Source: Pseudomonas brassicacearum
GTDB lineage: Bacteria > Pseudomonadota > Gammaproteobacteria > Pseudomonadales > Pseudomonadaceae
Length of the DNA: 64,000 nucleotides
Direction: 5' to 3'
NCBI RefSeq assembly: GCF_003732225.1
Contig: NZ_MOBJ01000006.1
Coordinates: 643,155-707,154, forward strand
The position numbers were made by a program, and so were the translations under genes. Each line of letters opens with the position of its first letter. Position 1 is the stretch's first letter. A model generated the notes under the pieces. It searched no databases. It was not told the origin of the DNA and was given only the letters and a program-made list of their open reading frames with translations. Positions 1-9,368 of the stretch are shown in pieces.

Positions 1-188
1 GTCCATTGCTCGCTCGGCACCGCGTGAAACTGCTTGACGATCAGGTTCTGCAAGCCTCGGGACTGATCGAGGTTGTAGTTCTGGAATCGCTCATGAAAAG
101 CCTTGATCACCAGATCCGGGATGAAATAGATCGCCGCGCTGAAGGTGACGATGGTGATCAGGTAGAGGCGGATCAGAATGCGCAGCAT
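1..188 (-). CDS. Sensor histidine kinase, N-terminal part (runs off the window)
   Basis: Only the first 62 codons are present; the gene continues past the left edge. The translation begins MLRILIRLYLITIVTFSAAI, a positively charged start followed by one membrane helix (about residues 5-25) and the beginning of a periplasmic sensor region. Its ATG lies 4 bp after the stop codon of the response-regulator gene, so the two form one operon on the minus strand. Position and helix make it the cognate kinase of that regulator, probably of the RstB/PA1438 type. The catalytic domains are outside the window, so this rests mainly on context. Confidence 0.75.
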   Translation of the reverse strand, partial: MLRILIRLYLITIVTFSAAIYFIPDLVIKAFHERFQNYNLDQSRGLQNLIVKQFHAVPSEQW

Positions 189-192
189 GGTT

Positions 193-894
193 TCAGCATT
201 CCCACTCGGAGCGACTAAACAGATAACCCTTGCCCCACACGGTCTTGATCTTGCGCGCTTCGCCGGCGTGGTCATCGAATTTGCGCCGCAGCTTGGAGAT
301 CGCCACGTCCACCGAGCGGTCGGTGCCGTTGAATTCGATGCCGCGCAGGCGTTGCAGAATCTGGTCGCGGCTGAGCACTTCACCGGCGTGGCGCGCCAGC
401 ACCACCAGCAGGTTGTATTCGCCGCTGGACAGTTCGACCAACTGCTCGCGCCAGATCACGGTGCGCTCCGACAGGTCGATACAGAGGTTGCCCATGAGGA
501 TTCGGTCGCTGGCGGTCTGTGGTTCGTTCAGGCTGCTGCGCCGCAGCAAGGTCCGCACCCGTGCCAGCAACACGCGCGGCTCGCAAGGTTTGGTCACGTA
601 ATCGTCGGCGCCCATCTCCAGCCCCAGCACCTGGTCGTGACTGTCGTCGCGGGCCGTCAGCATGAGAATCGGCAGGGTCGCCGAATCGGCGCGCAGCAAA
701 CGACAGACTTGCAGGCCATCGAGGCCCGGCAGCATCAGGTCGAGGATCACCAGATCCGGAGGGTTGATTCGCGCCCGTTCGCGGACATGGTCGCCACGGC
801 TGATCACGCTGACCTGATAGCCATTGCGTTCAAGGTAGCTGGCAATCAATTCAGAGAGCGCGGAGTCGTCTTCGACCAGGAGGATGTTGGGCAT
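193..894 (-). CDS. OmpR-family response regulator (RstA/PA1437-like)
   Basis: Two-component DNA-binding regulator of 233 aa. The receiver domain (about residues 1-120) shows the acidic pair in LLVEDD, the phospho-acceptor Asp in LVILDLMLPG, the Thr of MLTARD and the Lys of VTKP. A C-terminal winged helix with the OmpR-type ending GKGYLF follows. The start at MPNILLVEDD was chosen because an upstream in-frame ATG would add residues encoded by a REPIN. The kinase gene follows directly. Divergent to it lies an RND efflux operon, the arrangement seen beside mexMN in P. aeruginosa, so control of that pump is a reasonable inference. The exact ortholog name is uncertain. Confidence 0.9.
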   Translation of the reverse strand: MPNILLVEDDSALSELIASYLERNGYQVSVISRGDHVRERARINPPDLVILDLMLPGLDGLQVCRLLRADSATLPILMLTARDDSHDQVLGLEMGADDYVTKPCEPRVLLARVRTLLRRSSLNEPQTASDRILMGNLCIDLSERTVIWREQLVELSSGEYNLLVVLARHAGEVLSRDQILQRLRGIEFNGTDRSVDVAISKLRRKFDDHAGEARKIKTVWGKGYLFSRSEWEC

Positions 895-931
895 GGGTGT
901 TTCCAGAAAGTGCAGTGGCGCTTGATAAACC

Positions 932-1028
932 GCTATCGCGAGCAAGCTCGCTCCCACAGTTGATCGTGGATGTTCACAACATCGTGTTCACATCAAATCC
1001 CTGTGGGAGCGAGCTTGCTCGCGATAGC
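932..1028. repeat. REPIN, family 1 (REP pair)
   Basis: Two inverted REP sequences (GCGAGCAAGCTCGCTCCCAC and its reverse complement) flank a spacer of about 40 bp. It sits in the divergent intergenic region between the response regulator and the RND operon. One of seven copies in this window. Confidence 0.9.
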
Positions 1029-1098
1029 AATCGACCCGTCGCAATAGAAATCAAGCGCCCAAGGATATACGCCCTCACGCGCGCATGAGTAAAACCCT

Positions 1099-1123
1099 TA
1101 CACAATTTCACACAGCGCCTACA
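1099..1123. promoter_or_regulatory. Possible tandem regulator half-sites upstream of the RND operon
   Basis: Three short elements, TACA, CACA and TACA, begin at 1099, 1109 and 1120, spaced 10-11 bp. This is the helical spacing at which OmpR-family regulators bind tandem half-sites. They lie 64-88 bp before the ATG of the membrane-fusion gene and next to a divergent OmpR-type regulator gene. The elements are short, so this is only a candidate. Confidence 0.25.
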
Positions 1124-1186
1124 AAGCTTCACCGCTACCCTCGCCTGCGCCCAGTAGGATGCTGGGGTCATTATTGGGGTATTCAC

Positions 1187-2344
1187 ATGTTAAAGAACCT
1201 GTTTGCGAAGCTCGGCCTGATTGCCTTGGCAATGACGCTGAGCGCGTGTGACAAGTCCTCCACCGCCGAAGAAGCAGCGCCGCTGGCCACCGTCCGGATC
1301 GAAACCATCTCCGCCGGGCCGCTGTCGATCAGCAGCGAACTGAGTGGGCGGATCGCCGCACCACGAATCGCCGAAGTCCGCGCCCGGGTGGCCGGCGTCG
1401 TGTTGCAACGAACCTTCCGCGAAGGCAGCGACGTCAAACAGGGCGACGTGCTGTTTCGCATTGATCCGGCACCGTTCAAGGCAGACCTGGACAGCGCCCA
1501 GGCGGCGCTGCGCAAAGCCGAGGCCAATGCCTTTCAGGCGCGCTTGCAAGAGCAACGCTACGCGCAACTGATCGAAGGCAACGCCATCAGCGGTCAGGAT
1601 TACGACAACGCCCGCGCCGCCGTCCGGCAGACCGCCGCCGACGTCGCGGCCAATCAGGCGGCGGTACAACGGGCGAAACTGAACCTGGGTTACGCCACCG
1701 TCACCGCACCGATTTCCGGGCGCATCGGTCGTGCGTTGGTCACTGAAGGCGCGCTGGTCGGGCAGAACGAAAGCACGCCCTTGGCGCTGATCCAGCAATT
1801 GAACCCGATCCACGCTGACCTGACCCAGTCAACCCGCGAACTCAACGAGTTGCGCCGGGCCTTTCGTGCCGGGCAGTTGCAGCAGGTCGGTCAGGATCAG
1901 GCCAAAGCCACATTGATTCAGGATGACGGCAGCCTCTATCCGTTGCCGGGCAAGCTGCTGTTCGCCGACATCAGCGTCGACCCGAGCACCGGCCAGATCA
2001 TCCTGCGTAGCGAGTTCCCCAACCCGGACCTCGACCTGCTGCCGGGCAGTTTCATCCGCGTGCGCCTGGAGCAAGCCGTCAACCAGCAAGGCATCAGCGT
2101 GCCGCAACGGGCGATCCTGCGTGACAGCGCCGGCATTGCTCAGGTGCTGCTACTCGACGCCGACGCACGCATCAGCCAACAACCGGTGCAGCTTGGCCAG
2201 GTGCAGAAGAATCGCTGGATCGTTACCGGCGGCCTGAAATCCGGCGACCGCATTGTCATCGAAGGCCTGCAACACGCCCGTCCCGGCGAAAAAGTGCAGA
2301 TCGACGACACCCCTCTTCCACTTGCCCAGGCAACCGGGCAGTAG
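1187..2344 (+). CDS. mexM: RND efflux membrane-fusion lipoprotein (MexM/AcrA type)
   Basis: Periplasmic adaptor of a resistance-nodulation-division pump, 385 aa. It starts with a lipoprotein signal (MLKNLFAKLGLIALAMTLSAC), Cys21 being the likely lipidation site. Then follow the usual HlyD-family parts: a beta-barrel/lipoyl region (ELSGRIAAPRIAEVRARVAG, GDVLFRIDPAPF), a coiled-coil hairpin (about residues 90-160) and a second lipoyl half (ATVTAPISGRIGRALVTEGA). The start was set at the lipoprotein signal; an upstream in-frame ATG gives a leader with no features. The transporter gene follows after 16 bp. MexM is preferred because of the adjacent two-component genes and missing outer-membrane gene, but another MexA-like adaptor is possible. 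Confidence 0.85.
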   Translation: MLKNLFAKLGLIALAMTLSACDKSSTAEEAAPLATVRIETISAGPLSISSELSGRIAAPRIAEVRARVAGVVLQRTFREGSDVKQGDVLFRIDPAPFKADLDSAQAALRKAEANAFQARLQEQRYAQLIEGNAISGQDYDNARAAVRQTAADVAANQAAVQRAKLNLGYATVTAPISGRIGRALVTEGALVGQNESTPLALIQQLNPIHADLTQSTRELNELRRAFRAGQLQQVGQDQAKATLIQDDGSLYPLPGKLLFADISVDPSTGQIILRSEFPNPDLDLLPGSFIRVRLEQAVNQQGISVPQRAILRDSAGIAQVLLLDADARISQQPVQLGQVQKNRWIVTGGLKSGDRIVIEGLQHARPGEKVQIDDTPLPLAQATGQ

Positions 2345-2360
2345 GCAGGACGCAGACTTT

Positions 2361-5300
2361 ATGCCGCAATTCTTTATCGACCGCCCGGTGTTCGCCTGGG
2401 TGGTCGCGCTGTTTATCCTGTTGGCCGGTGCGCTGGCCATCCCGCAGCTGCCCGTCGCGCAGTACCCCAACGTTGCGCCGCCAAAGGTCGAGATCTATGC
2501 GGTGTACCCCGGTGCTTCGGCGCAAACCGTCGATGAAAGCGTGGTCAGCCTGATCGAAGGCGAGCTCAACGGCGCTGACCATCTGCTGTATTTCGAATCC
2601 CAGAGCAGCCTCGGCACCGCCACCATCACCGCAACCTTTCAGCCTGGCACTGATCCGGAAATGGCTCAGGTCGATGTGCAAAACCGCCTCAAAGCGGTCG
2701 AGTCGCGCCTGCCGCAAGCAGTGATTCAGCAAGGCTTGCAGGTCGAGAAAGTCTCGGCCGGCTTCCTGCTGTTGATCACCCTCACGTCCAGCGACGGCAA
2801 GCTCAATGACGTGGCGCTCAGCGATTATCTGGCGCGCAACGTGATGAACGAGATCAAGCGCCTGGACGGCGTCGGCAAGGCCCAGCTGTATGGCGCCGAG
2901 CGGGCCATGCGGATCTGGATCGACCCGCAGAAACTGATTGGCTTCAACCTGACCCCGGCCGACGTCAACGCCGCGATTGTTGCGCAGAACGCCCAGGTCT
3001 CGGCCGGCAGCATCGGTGACTTGCCGACCCGCACCACTCAGGAAATTACCGCGACGGTGCTGGTGAAAGGTCAGCTGTCGACCCCCGAAGAGTTCGCCGA
3101 CATTGTGCTGCGGGCCAATCCCGACGGTTCCACGGTGCGCGTGGGCGACGTGGCACGGGTCGAAATCGGCAGCCAGGAATACCAGTTCTCCACCCGCCTC
3201 AATGGCAAGCCGTCGACCGCCGTCAGCGTGCAACTGGCGCCCGGCGCCAACGCCTTGAGCACCGCAACGCTGGTGCGCGAGAAGATGGACGAGCTGGCGC
3301 GCTACTTCCCGGCCGGCGTGGAGTACAAAATCCCGTACGACACCTCGCCGTTCGTCAAAGTCTCGATCACCAAAGTGATCTACACCCTCGGCGAGGCGAT
3401 GTTGCTGGTGTTCGCGGTGATGTTCCTGTTCCTGCAGAACATCCGCTACACGCTGATCCCGACGTTGGTGGTGCCCGTGGCGTTGATGGGCACCTTTGCC
3501 GTTATGTTGGCGCTGGGCTTCTCGATCAACGTACTGACCATGTTCGGCATGGTGCTGGCGATCGGCATTCTGGTGGACGACGCCATCGTCGTCGTCGAGA
3601 ACGTCGAGCGGATCATGGTCAACGAAGGTCTGTCGCCCAAAGAAGCCACGCGCAAAGCCATGAGTCAGATCACCGGGGCGATCATCGGCATCACCCTGGT
3701 GCTGGTGGCGGTGTTTATTCCGATGGCGTTCATGCAGGGCTCGGTCGGAGTGATTTACCAGCAGTTCTCGCTGTCGATGGCCACTTCGATCCTGTTCTCG
3801 GCGTTCCTCGCGCTGACACTCACCCCGGCACTCTGCGCCACGCTGCTCAAACCGATCGCCAAGGGTGAACACCACGCCAAGGGTGGTTTCTTCGGCTGGT
3901 TCAACCGGCGCTTCGAGCAGATGACCGAGGGTTATCAGCGCTGGGTGGTGTACGCACTGAAACGCAGTGGCCGTTTTCTGCTGGTTTATGGCGTGCTGTT
4001 GATCGGCCTGGTGTTTTGCTTCAGCCGCCTGCCCTCGTCCTTCCTGCCTGTTGAAGACCAGGGTTACACCATCACCGACATTCAACTGCCGCCGGGCGCG
4101 AGCAAGAACCGCACGGTGCAGGTGGTCGAGCAGATTGAAGCGCACAACGCAACCGAACCGGGCGTCGGCGACAGCACGGTGATTCTCGGTTTCAGTTTCT
4201 CCGGCAGCGGCCAGAACGCAGCCCTGGCGTTCACCACGCTCAAGGATTGGTCGGCACGTAGCAGTGATGATTCGGCGGCTTCGATTGCCGACCGCGCCAA
4301 CATTGCGCTGAGCCAGATCAAGGACGCCGTGGCCTTCTCGGTGCTGCCGCCTCCGGTTGACGGCCTCGGTACGTCGAGCGGTTTCGAGTTCCGTCTGCAA
4401 GACCGTGGCGGCCTTGGCCATGCCACGCTGATGCAAGCACGCAGCGCGTTGCTGGCGGCCGCCGAGAAGAGCCCGATCCTGATGAATGTGCGCGAAAGCG
4501 CCTTGGCTGAAGCACCGCAAGTGCAACTGGAGGTCGACCGCAAACAGGCCAACGCCTTGGGCGTTTCGTTTGCCGATATCGGCAACGTGCTGTCCACCGC
4601 CGTCGGTTCGGCGTACATCAACGACTTCCCCAACCAGGGGCGGATGCAGCGGGTAGTGGTTCAGGCTGAAGGTGATCAACGCAGTCAGATTGACGATTTG
4701 CTGAAAATCCATGTGCGCAACAACGCCGGAAAAATGGTGCCGTTGTCGGCGTTCGTCCAGGCCAAATGGACCCAGGGCCCGGCGCAGCTGACGCGCTATA
4801 ACGGTTACCCGGCCATCAGCATTTCCGGTGAGCCGGCGCCCGGTCGCAGCACCGGTGAAGCGATGGCGGAAATCGAGCGCCTGGTCGCCCAGGGGCCGGC
4901 GGGACTGGGTCAGGAATGGACCGGGTTGTCGTTGCAAGAGCGGCTGTCTGGCAGTCAGGCACCGATTCTGCTCGGTTTGTCGTTGTTGATCGTGTTCCTG
5001 TGTCTGGCGGCGCTGTACGAGAGCTGGTCGATTCCGACCTCGGTGCTGTTGGTGGTGCCGCTGGGTGTGCTCGGCGCGGTACTGGCCGTGACCTTGCGCG
5101 GGATGCCCAACGATGTGTTCTTCAAGGTCGGACTGATCACCATCATTGGTCTGTCGGCGAAAAACGCGATCCTGATCATCGAGTTCGCCAAGAGCCTGTA
5201 CGACGAAGGCCATGACCTGATCGACGCCACGGTGCAAGCCGCGCGCTTGCGCCTGCGGCCAATTGTCATGACCTCGCTGGCATTCATCCTGGGCGTGGTG

Positions 5301-5468
5301 CCGTTGGCGATTGCCACCGGAGCGAGCTCGGCTAGCCAGCAAGCCATCGGCACGGGTGTGATTGGCGGGATGATCACCGCGACCATGGCGGTGGTGTTTG
5401 TGCCGGTGTTTTTTGTGGTGGTGATGAGATTGGTCCGCAAGCGACATAAGAACATCTGCACAACATAA
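2361..5468 (+). CDS. mexN: RND efflux inner-membrane transporter (MexN/AcrB type)
   Basis: Proton-driven drug exporter of the HAE1 family, 1035 aa, the usual length. It begins MPQFFIDRPVFAWVVALFIL, the standard RND first helix. The proton-relay aspartates are in TM4 (GILVDDAIVVVENVERI, about residues 400-417) and the matching lysine in TM10 (GLSAKNAILIIEFAKSLYDE). Large periplasmic loops follow TM1 and TM7. It forms an operon with the adaptor upstream. No outer-membrane channel gene follows, so it must borrow one such as OprM, as MexMN does in P. aeruginosa. The substrates cannot be read from the sequence. The gene ends just before a REPIN. Confidence 0.9.
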   Translation: MPQFFIDRPVFAWVVALFILLAGALAIPQLPVAQYPNVAPPKVEIYAVYPGASAQTVDESVVSLIEGELNGADHLLYFESQSSLGTATITATFQPGTDPEMAQVDVQNRLKAVESRLPQAVIQQGLQVEKVSAGFLLLITLTSSDGKLNDVALSDYLARNVMNEIKRLDGVGKAQLYGAERAMRIWIDPQKLIGFNLTPADVNAAIVAQNAQVSAGSIGDLPTRTTQEITATVLVKGQLSTPEEFADIVLRANPDGSTVRVGDVARVEIGSQEYQFSTRLNGKPSTAVSVQLAPGANALSTATLVREKMDELARYFPAGVEYKIPYDTSPFVKVSITKVIYTLGEAMLLVFAVMFLFLQNIRYTLIPTLVVPVALMGTFAVMLALGFSINVLTMFGMVLAIGILVDDAIVVVENVERIMVNEGLSPKEATRKAMSQITGAIIGITLVLVAVFIPMAFMQGSVGVIYQQFSLSMATSILFSAFLALTLTPALCATLLKPIAKGEHHAKGGFFGWFNRRFEQMTEGYQRWVVYALKRSGRFLLVYGVLLIGLVFCFSRLPSSFLPVEDQGYTITDIQLPPGASKNRTVQVVEQIEAHNATEPGVGDSTVILGFSFSGSGQNAALAFTTLKDWSARSSDDSAASIADRANIALSQIKDAVAFSVLPPPVDGLGTSSGFEFRLQDRGGLGHATLMQARSALLAAAEKSPILMNVRESALAEAPQVQLEVDRKQANALGVSFADIGNVLSTAVGSAYINDFPNQGRMQRVVVQAEGDQRSQIDDLLKIHVRNNAGKMVPLSAFVQAKWTQGPAQLTRYNGYPAISISGEPAPGRSTGEAMAEIERLVAQGPAGLGQEWTGLSLQERLSGSQAPILLGLSLLIVFLCLAALYESWSIPTSVLLVVPLGVLGAVLAVTLRGMPNDVFFKVGLITIIGLSAKNAILIIEFAKSLYDEGHDLIDATVQAARLRLRPIVMTSLAFILGVVPLAIATGASSASQQAIGTGVIGGMITATMAVVFVPVFFVVVMRLVRKRHKNICTT

Positions 5469-5474
5469 ATCAAC

Positions 5475-5563
5475 TGTGGGAGCGAGCTTGCTCGCGATAG
5501 CGGCATAAAAGCCAACATGGATGTTGGATGTTACGGCCTCATCGCGAGCAAGCTCGCTCCCAC
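5475..5563. repeat. REPIN, family 1
   Basis: Inverted pair of REPs (GTGGGAGCGAGCTTGCTCGC and complement) directly after the RND transporter stop codon. It probably limits transcription or protects the 3' end of the efflux mRNA. Confidence 0.9.
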
Positions 5564-5648
5564 ATTGGTTCTCATCAATCTCACCCTTGTGGTCACAACG
5601 GACCCCGCTGGGCTAAGGTGTTGCAAAGCCCTGACGTATCGAGCCTCC

Positions 5649-6290
5649 ATGCCACACCTCCTGCGCACCCACCCTCGCCTGACCGCCGCCACCCTGCTGG
5701 GGGTGGCGGTCAGCATCCTGGCTCCGGCCGACTCACTCATCAGCAAGATCCTGATCGGCTGGAATTCCGGCGTCTGGACCTATCTGGTGCTGATGCTCTG
5801 GCTGACAGTGCGTGCGCGTGCCGATGACGTAAAACGCATCGCCGAAGTCGAGGATGAAAACGCCGGGGTGGTGCTGCTCATTGTCTGCATCGCCGCGATT
5901 GCCAGCCTCGCCACCATCACCCTGGAACTGGCCGGCAGCAAGGACCTGGAAACCAGCCGAAGACTATTGCACTACGGCTTCACCGGGATGACAGTGATTG
6001 GTTCGTGGTTGTTGGTCGGGGTGATCTTCAGCGTGCATTACGCACGGCTGTTCTACACCTGGGACGGCAAGGACCCGGCGCTGCGTTTTGCCGAAGGCCT
6101 GCTGACCCCCAACTACTGGGACTTTCTGTACTTCTCTTTCACCATCGGCGTGGCGGTACAAACCTCCGATGTCGGGGTCGCCACACGTAGTTTGCGCAAG
6201 ATCGTGCTCGCCCAGTCACTGATCGGTTTTCTGTTCAACACGGCCATCCTGGGTTTTTCGATCAATATCGCCGCCGGGTTGTTCAGTTGA
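5649..6290 (+). CDS. DUF1345 family membrane protein
   Basis: Predicted inner-membrane protein of 213 aa with about five hydrophobic segments. It contains the features I associate with DUF1345: an N-terminal helix pair, a central [20 protein letters not shown] segment, and the block [20 protein letters not shown] followed by a final helix. The ATG was placed at [11 protein letters not shown] because the sequence before it lies in a REPIN. Its function is unknown; the last conserved block resembles the pore/selectivity region of two-TM potassium channels, which is only a resemblance. It is monocistronic. Confidence 0.8.
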   Translation: MPHLLRTHPRLTAATLLGVAVSILAPADSLISKILIGWNSGVWTYLVLMLWLTVRARADDVKRIAEVEDENAGVVLLIVCIAAIASLATITLELAGSKDLETSRRLLHYGFTGMTVIGSWLLVGVIFSVHYARLFYTWDGKDPALRFAEGLLTPNYWDFLYFSFTIGVAVQTSDVGVATRSLRKIVLAQSLIGFLFNTAILGFSINIAAGLFS

Positions 6291-6380
6291 TGTAATGCCT
6301 TTCAACTAGCGGTTATATATTGTTGAAATAACATTCACACCTATAAAACCTCCCACTGACCGACCCTGTAAAACATCGAC

Positions 6381-6408
6381 TGTAAACTGGTATATCTGAC
6401 AGTTTACA
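6381..6408. promoter_or_regulatory. 28-bp palindrome with a lux-box-like core (box A)
   Basis: Perfect 9-bp arms TGTAAACTG and CAGTTTACA are separated by 10 bp. The inner part, CTGGTATATCTGACAG at 6387-6402, has the CTG-N10-CAG form of LuxR-type operators. It ends 94 bp before the ATG of the 150-aa hypothetical. Its right half (ATCTGACAG) matches boxes B and C. Confidence 0.55.
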
Positions 6409-6502
6409 GAATGACTCTACTGAGCTCTGATCAGTTAATCCATAAGTTAGCGATGGTTACCTATTTATGGATTCTTTGTTAATTGCCAGGGAGAAAGCAA
6501 TC

Positions 6503-6955
6503 ATGAACGTAGCCGCAAAAAAAACCAGCACACAAGACTACTTCGACGTCACGCTGGAAGATGCCGCCCCATTCCAGACCAGTGGAACGGCACTGCGCAG
6601 TAGCACTAGCCCGAACCGTGGTGAAACCTGGGTGGTAGAAGCCACTGAAAGGGATGGCGATGAAAAACGCCTGCGGGTGTTTTTGATCGTGTTCTCCAAG
6701 ACGCTCTCCAACGGGAATCATAAGGTTGGCGAGGACAAACAAGGCCACGTTACCATTGAGCTCGTTGATTACACGGATCCACAGAACCCGACCAGCCAAC
6801 TGGCGATATCTGGAGATATAAACTTTCAACTCGATGTCACAGGCAGTCGATTCTCAGGTGACTTTAACGTGCAGATCAAAAAGAAAGACACCCATGCTCA
6901 CTCCACCGCGGCTGATGGACAATTCGATACCCTGTTAACCAACGCAAATCGCTGA
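6503..6955 (+). CDS. Hypothetical protein, 150 aa, beta-rich
   Basis: I do not recognise the family. The start MNVAAKKTSTQDYF was chosen because AGGGAG lies 9-14 bp before it. The protein is soluble with no signal peptide or membrane helix, and has alternating hydrophobic stretches (RLRVFLIVFSKTL, HVTIELVDYT, INFQLDVTGS) that suggest a beta-sandwich. A terminator follows. The upstream palindrome with a lux-box-like core is shared in form with two Ig-like hypothetical genes of this window, so it may belong to the same regulon. Confidence 0.7.
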   Translation: MNVAAKKTSTQDYFDVTLEDAAPFQTSGTALRSSTSPNRGETWVVEATERDGDEKRLRVFLIVFSKTLSNGNHKVGEDKQGHVTIELVDYTDPQNPTSQLAISGDINFQLDVTGSRFSGDFNVQIKKKDTHAHSTAADGQFDTLLTNANR

Positions 6956-6960
6956 GCACA

Positions 6961-6993
6961 AAAAAGCCCTGCTTCGATAGAGACAGGGCTTTA
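6961..6993. terminator. Rho-independent terminator, bidirectional
   Basis: Stem AGCCCTG/CAGGGCT with an A-run before it and a short T-run after it, between the convergent 150-aa hypothetical and the autotransporter gene. Confidence 0.8.
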
Positions 6994-7025
6994 CGACTGG
7001 GCAGCGATAAAAAATTATTCGCCCA

Positions 7026-9350
7026 TTACCACTTGAACTGCACACCTACCGTCCCGCCAATCGGCATTTCGATGTTGTTGCCGTTCATGTACTCGACCTC
7101 GGCGTGTGCACTCCAGCGGTCTGTCAGCTTCAGGGCAACCCCTGCACCCACTTCAACACGCGACCCGGAGAGGTCATGGCTGAACGCATTGTCGTTGACC
7201 TTGAACTCTTCGCCTTTGGAAAACTCATGGGCCAGCGCTGCACGGACATAAGGTTGCAGCGTGCCACCGTTGGCCATCGGCATTTCACGACCTGCGGTCA
7301 GCCCCGCCTTGCCCACGAATGACCAGGTCCGGTCGCCCTTGGCCTGCATACCGTTGTCCAGATCATAATCCTGACCCTGAATGAACGCGGTCGACCAGCG
7401 AGTGAAGGGCTCGATGAAATAGCCATCATCGAGTTTGATATTCCGACCGAACTCTACGGAGCCGCTCACACCGGTGTTGCCGTAATCACCCTTGGATTGG
7501 GTGCCATCACTCATCGCAACCTTCGCCTTGTTCTCGAAACGGTTGAGCTTGAGGGTGCCATCAACGTAGTACCCACTCGCGTCATCCATCCAGGTCAGGT
7601 AGCTGCCCAGATAGTAGCTGTCGACGGTGCCGGAAGAACCGTGGCTCAAACTGAGATCCGACTGGCTATAGCCGGCCATTACTCCCAGCAACCATTGACC
7701 GTCGCCCAAAGGTGTATCGACACCCAGCGCGAAGCCTTGCTGCGTTTGCCGATAGCCATCGCCGAAAGCCCCACCGACGTTGTACTTGTTGCCATACACG
7801 CGGCTCCAGGCACCCGACTTGTCGGTGTTGAAACGCACTTCCCCCATGCGCGTGCGCAACGAGGCGTCTTCGCCGTACAACACGGTAAGCGGCGCGCCAA
7901 ACAAGGCACTGACCACCTGAGTGGAAGGGCTGACAGTTCGCTTGGCCGGATCGAGGAACCAGTCTTTGCCGGTCGCATCCTGACTCAACCCATAGGAATA
8001 CGTCCCCAGATCGACCGCGCCATCGGCATTGGCCAGCGAAAACCGCGCATCGCCACCTTGTGTGTGCACCACGGTGATCGGCTCGCCACTGGCTGGATCG
8101 ACACCGCTGCTGGTGATCAACAGTTGATGGTTGCCGCTGGCGGTGCCGGTGACGTTCAGCGCATCGGTCTGACCCGTAGTGAAGTGGGTGCCCATGATAA
8201 ACAGGCCGTTGCCTGACAGGTTGGTGACGTCCAGCTGATAGTAGGCATCCGCAGCACCGAACCGGACGGTGCCACCGTCCATCATGTTCAGGTTACCGAC
8301 CTGACTGTTGCCGGTCAGGTTCCATTCGGATTGATGATCGATACCCACTGCGGCGACGTTTTCCATGCGCCCGGTCAACAGAGAACCTTGCTTCAACTGA
8401 ACATTGGCGGTACTGCCCGCCTCGGCGATCACATCACCGGTCAGCGAGCCTTGATTGAAGTTGAGGTTGGCGGTGCTGTTGCCGGCCACCTGAGCATTGC
8501 CGTTCAGTGCGCTCCCACCAACATTCATGTTGACCGACGCCGCACCCTTCACTTCAAGAAGGGTGCCATTGCCGCCCTTGAGGGTCGAACCGTTCAGGAC
8601 ATGAATATCAGTGATGGTATTGGTCGCCCCGGCATTGTCCACAACAATGGCCGAGCCGGTTTTGCCTTCGACACTCGAGTTGTCCAGCACCAGTTGGCTG
8701 CCTTCGCCAGGCACTTCGACCTTGACCATAACACCGTTCTGGCCGCCGATGATGCGAGTGCCATTGCTGGCTGAAGCTTTGCTGCTGAAGAGCAACAACC
8801 CGGTGCTTGTAGCGCCGGTTCCTTCAACCATTGAGTTCGAAAGCGTGAGCGTACTGAAGGCGGTGACCCGCGCGCCCAGATCCTGTCCGCTAATGCGACT
8901 GCCGGCGACGGTGGCAGTAGACCCGGTAAGAGTACCTTCCACATGACCGACTTGCAGACCGTTTGTGATGCCAGAGAGGGTGCTGTTCGTAATCGTTGCG
9001 GTGCTGTTGATCAGTTCGACGCCAGCCTTGCGGCGGTCAATACCGTTCACCGTCGCCTTGTCGAGGTTAACGGTAGAACCGCTCTGGGCGGAGATTTGCT
9101 GAGTACTGCCGCCGTTGACATTTAGAGTCGACTGCTGAGCCGTGATGCCAAGAGCCTGACCACCGTTGACCGTCAACACAGCGTTACGAGCCAGCGACCA
9201 GGATTCGACATCTGCCGACGAATCAATGGTCAGACTTTCATCGACCAGATCCCGTGCGCTGGCATCGGTGGCCGTCAACGACAGCATGGCCAGGGACGAC
9301 GCCCCCAATGCAATGACCAAAGGTTTCACGTTAAATCGAGGTTTCAACAT
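7026..9350 (-). CDS. Autotransporter with pertactin-like passenger (type Va secretion)
   Basis: Surface or secreted protein of 774 aa. Residues 1-33 form a long signal peptide ending near ATDASA. The passenger (about 34-480) is rich in Asn, Ser, Thr and Gly with many short repeats of the type STATITNSTLSGI, typical of a right-handed beta-helix as in pertactin/AIDA adhesins. The C-terminal 260 residues form the translocator barrel (MGEVRFNTDKSGAWSRVYGN onward) and end in VGVQFKW, a terminal aromatic residue as required for BAM insertion. It is alone in its transcription unit. A role in adhesion or biofilm is an inference from the fold. Confidence 0.9.
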   Translation of the reverse strand: MLKPRFNVKPLVIALGASSLAMLSLTATDASARDLVDESLTIDSSADVESWSLARNAVLTVNGGQALGITAQQSTLNVNGGSTQQISAQSGSTVNLDKATVNGIDRRKAGVELINSTATITNSTLSGITNGLQVGHVEGTLTGSTATVAGSRISGQDLGARVTAFSTLTLSNSMVEGTGATSTGLLLFSSKASASNGTRIIGGQNGVMVKVEVPGEGSQLVLDNSSVEGKTGSAIVVDNAGATNTITDIHVLNGSTLKGGNGTLLEVKGAASVNMNVGGSALNGNAQVAGNSTANLNFNQGSLTGDVIAEAGSTANVQLKQGSLLTGRMENVAAVGIDHQSEWNLTGNSQVGNLNMMDGGTVRFGAADAYYQLDVTNLSGNGLFIMGTHFTTGQTDALNVTGTASGNHQLLITSSGVDPASGEPITVVHTQGGDARFSLANADGAVDLGTYSYGLSQDATGKDWFLDPAKRTVSPSTQVVSALFGAPLTVLYGEDASLRTRMGEVRFNTDKSGAWSRVYGNKYNVGGAFGDGYRQTQQGFALGVDTPLGDGQWLLGVMAGYSQSDLSLSHGSSGTVDSYYLGSYLTWMDDASGYYVDGTLKLNRFENKAKVAMSDGTQSKGDYGNTGVSGSVEFGRNIKLDDGYFIEPFTRWSTAFIQGQDYDLDNGMQAKGDRTWSFVGKAGLTAGREMPMANGGTLQPYVRAALAHEFSKGEEFKVNDNAFSHDLSGSRVEVGAGVALKLTDRWSAHAEVEYMNGNNIEMPIGGTVGVQFKW

Positions 9351-9368
9351 AGCAGGTATCCGTCTGGT

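Noticed and set aside
2256..5447. Open frame of over 1000 codons antisense to the RND transporter
   Set aside because: It is a shadow of the GC-rich gene on the other strand, with a His/Arg/Gln-rich translation and no domain or ribosome site.
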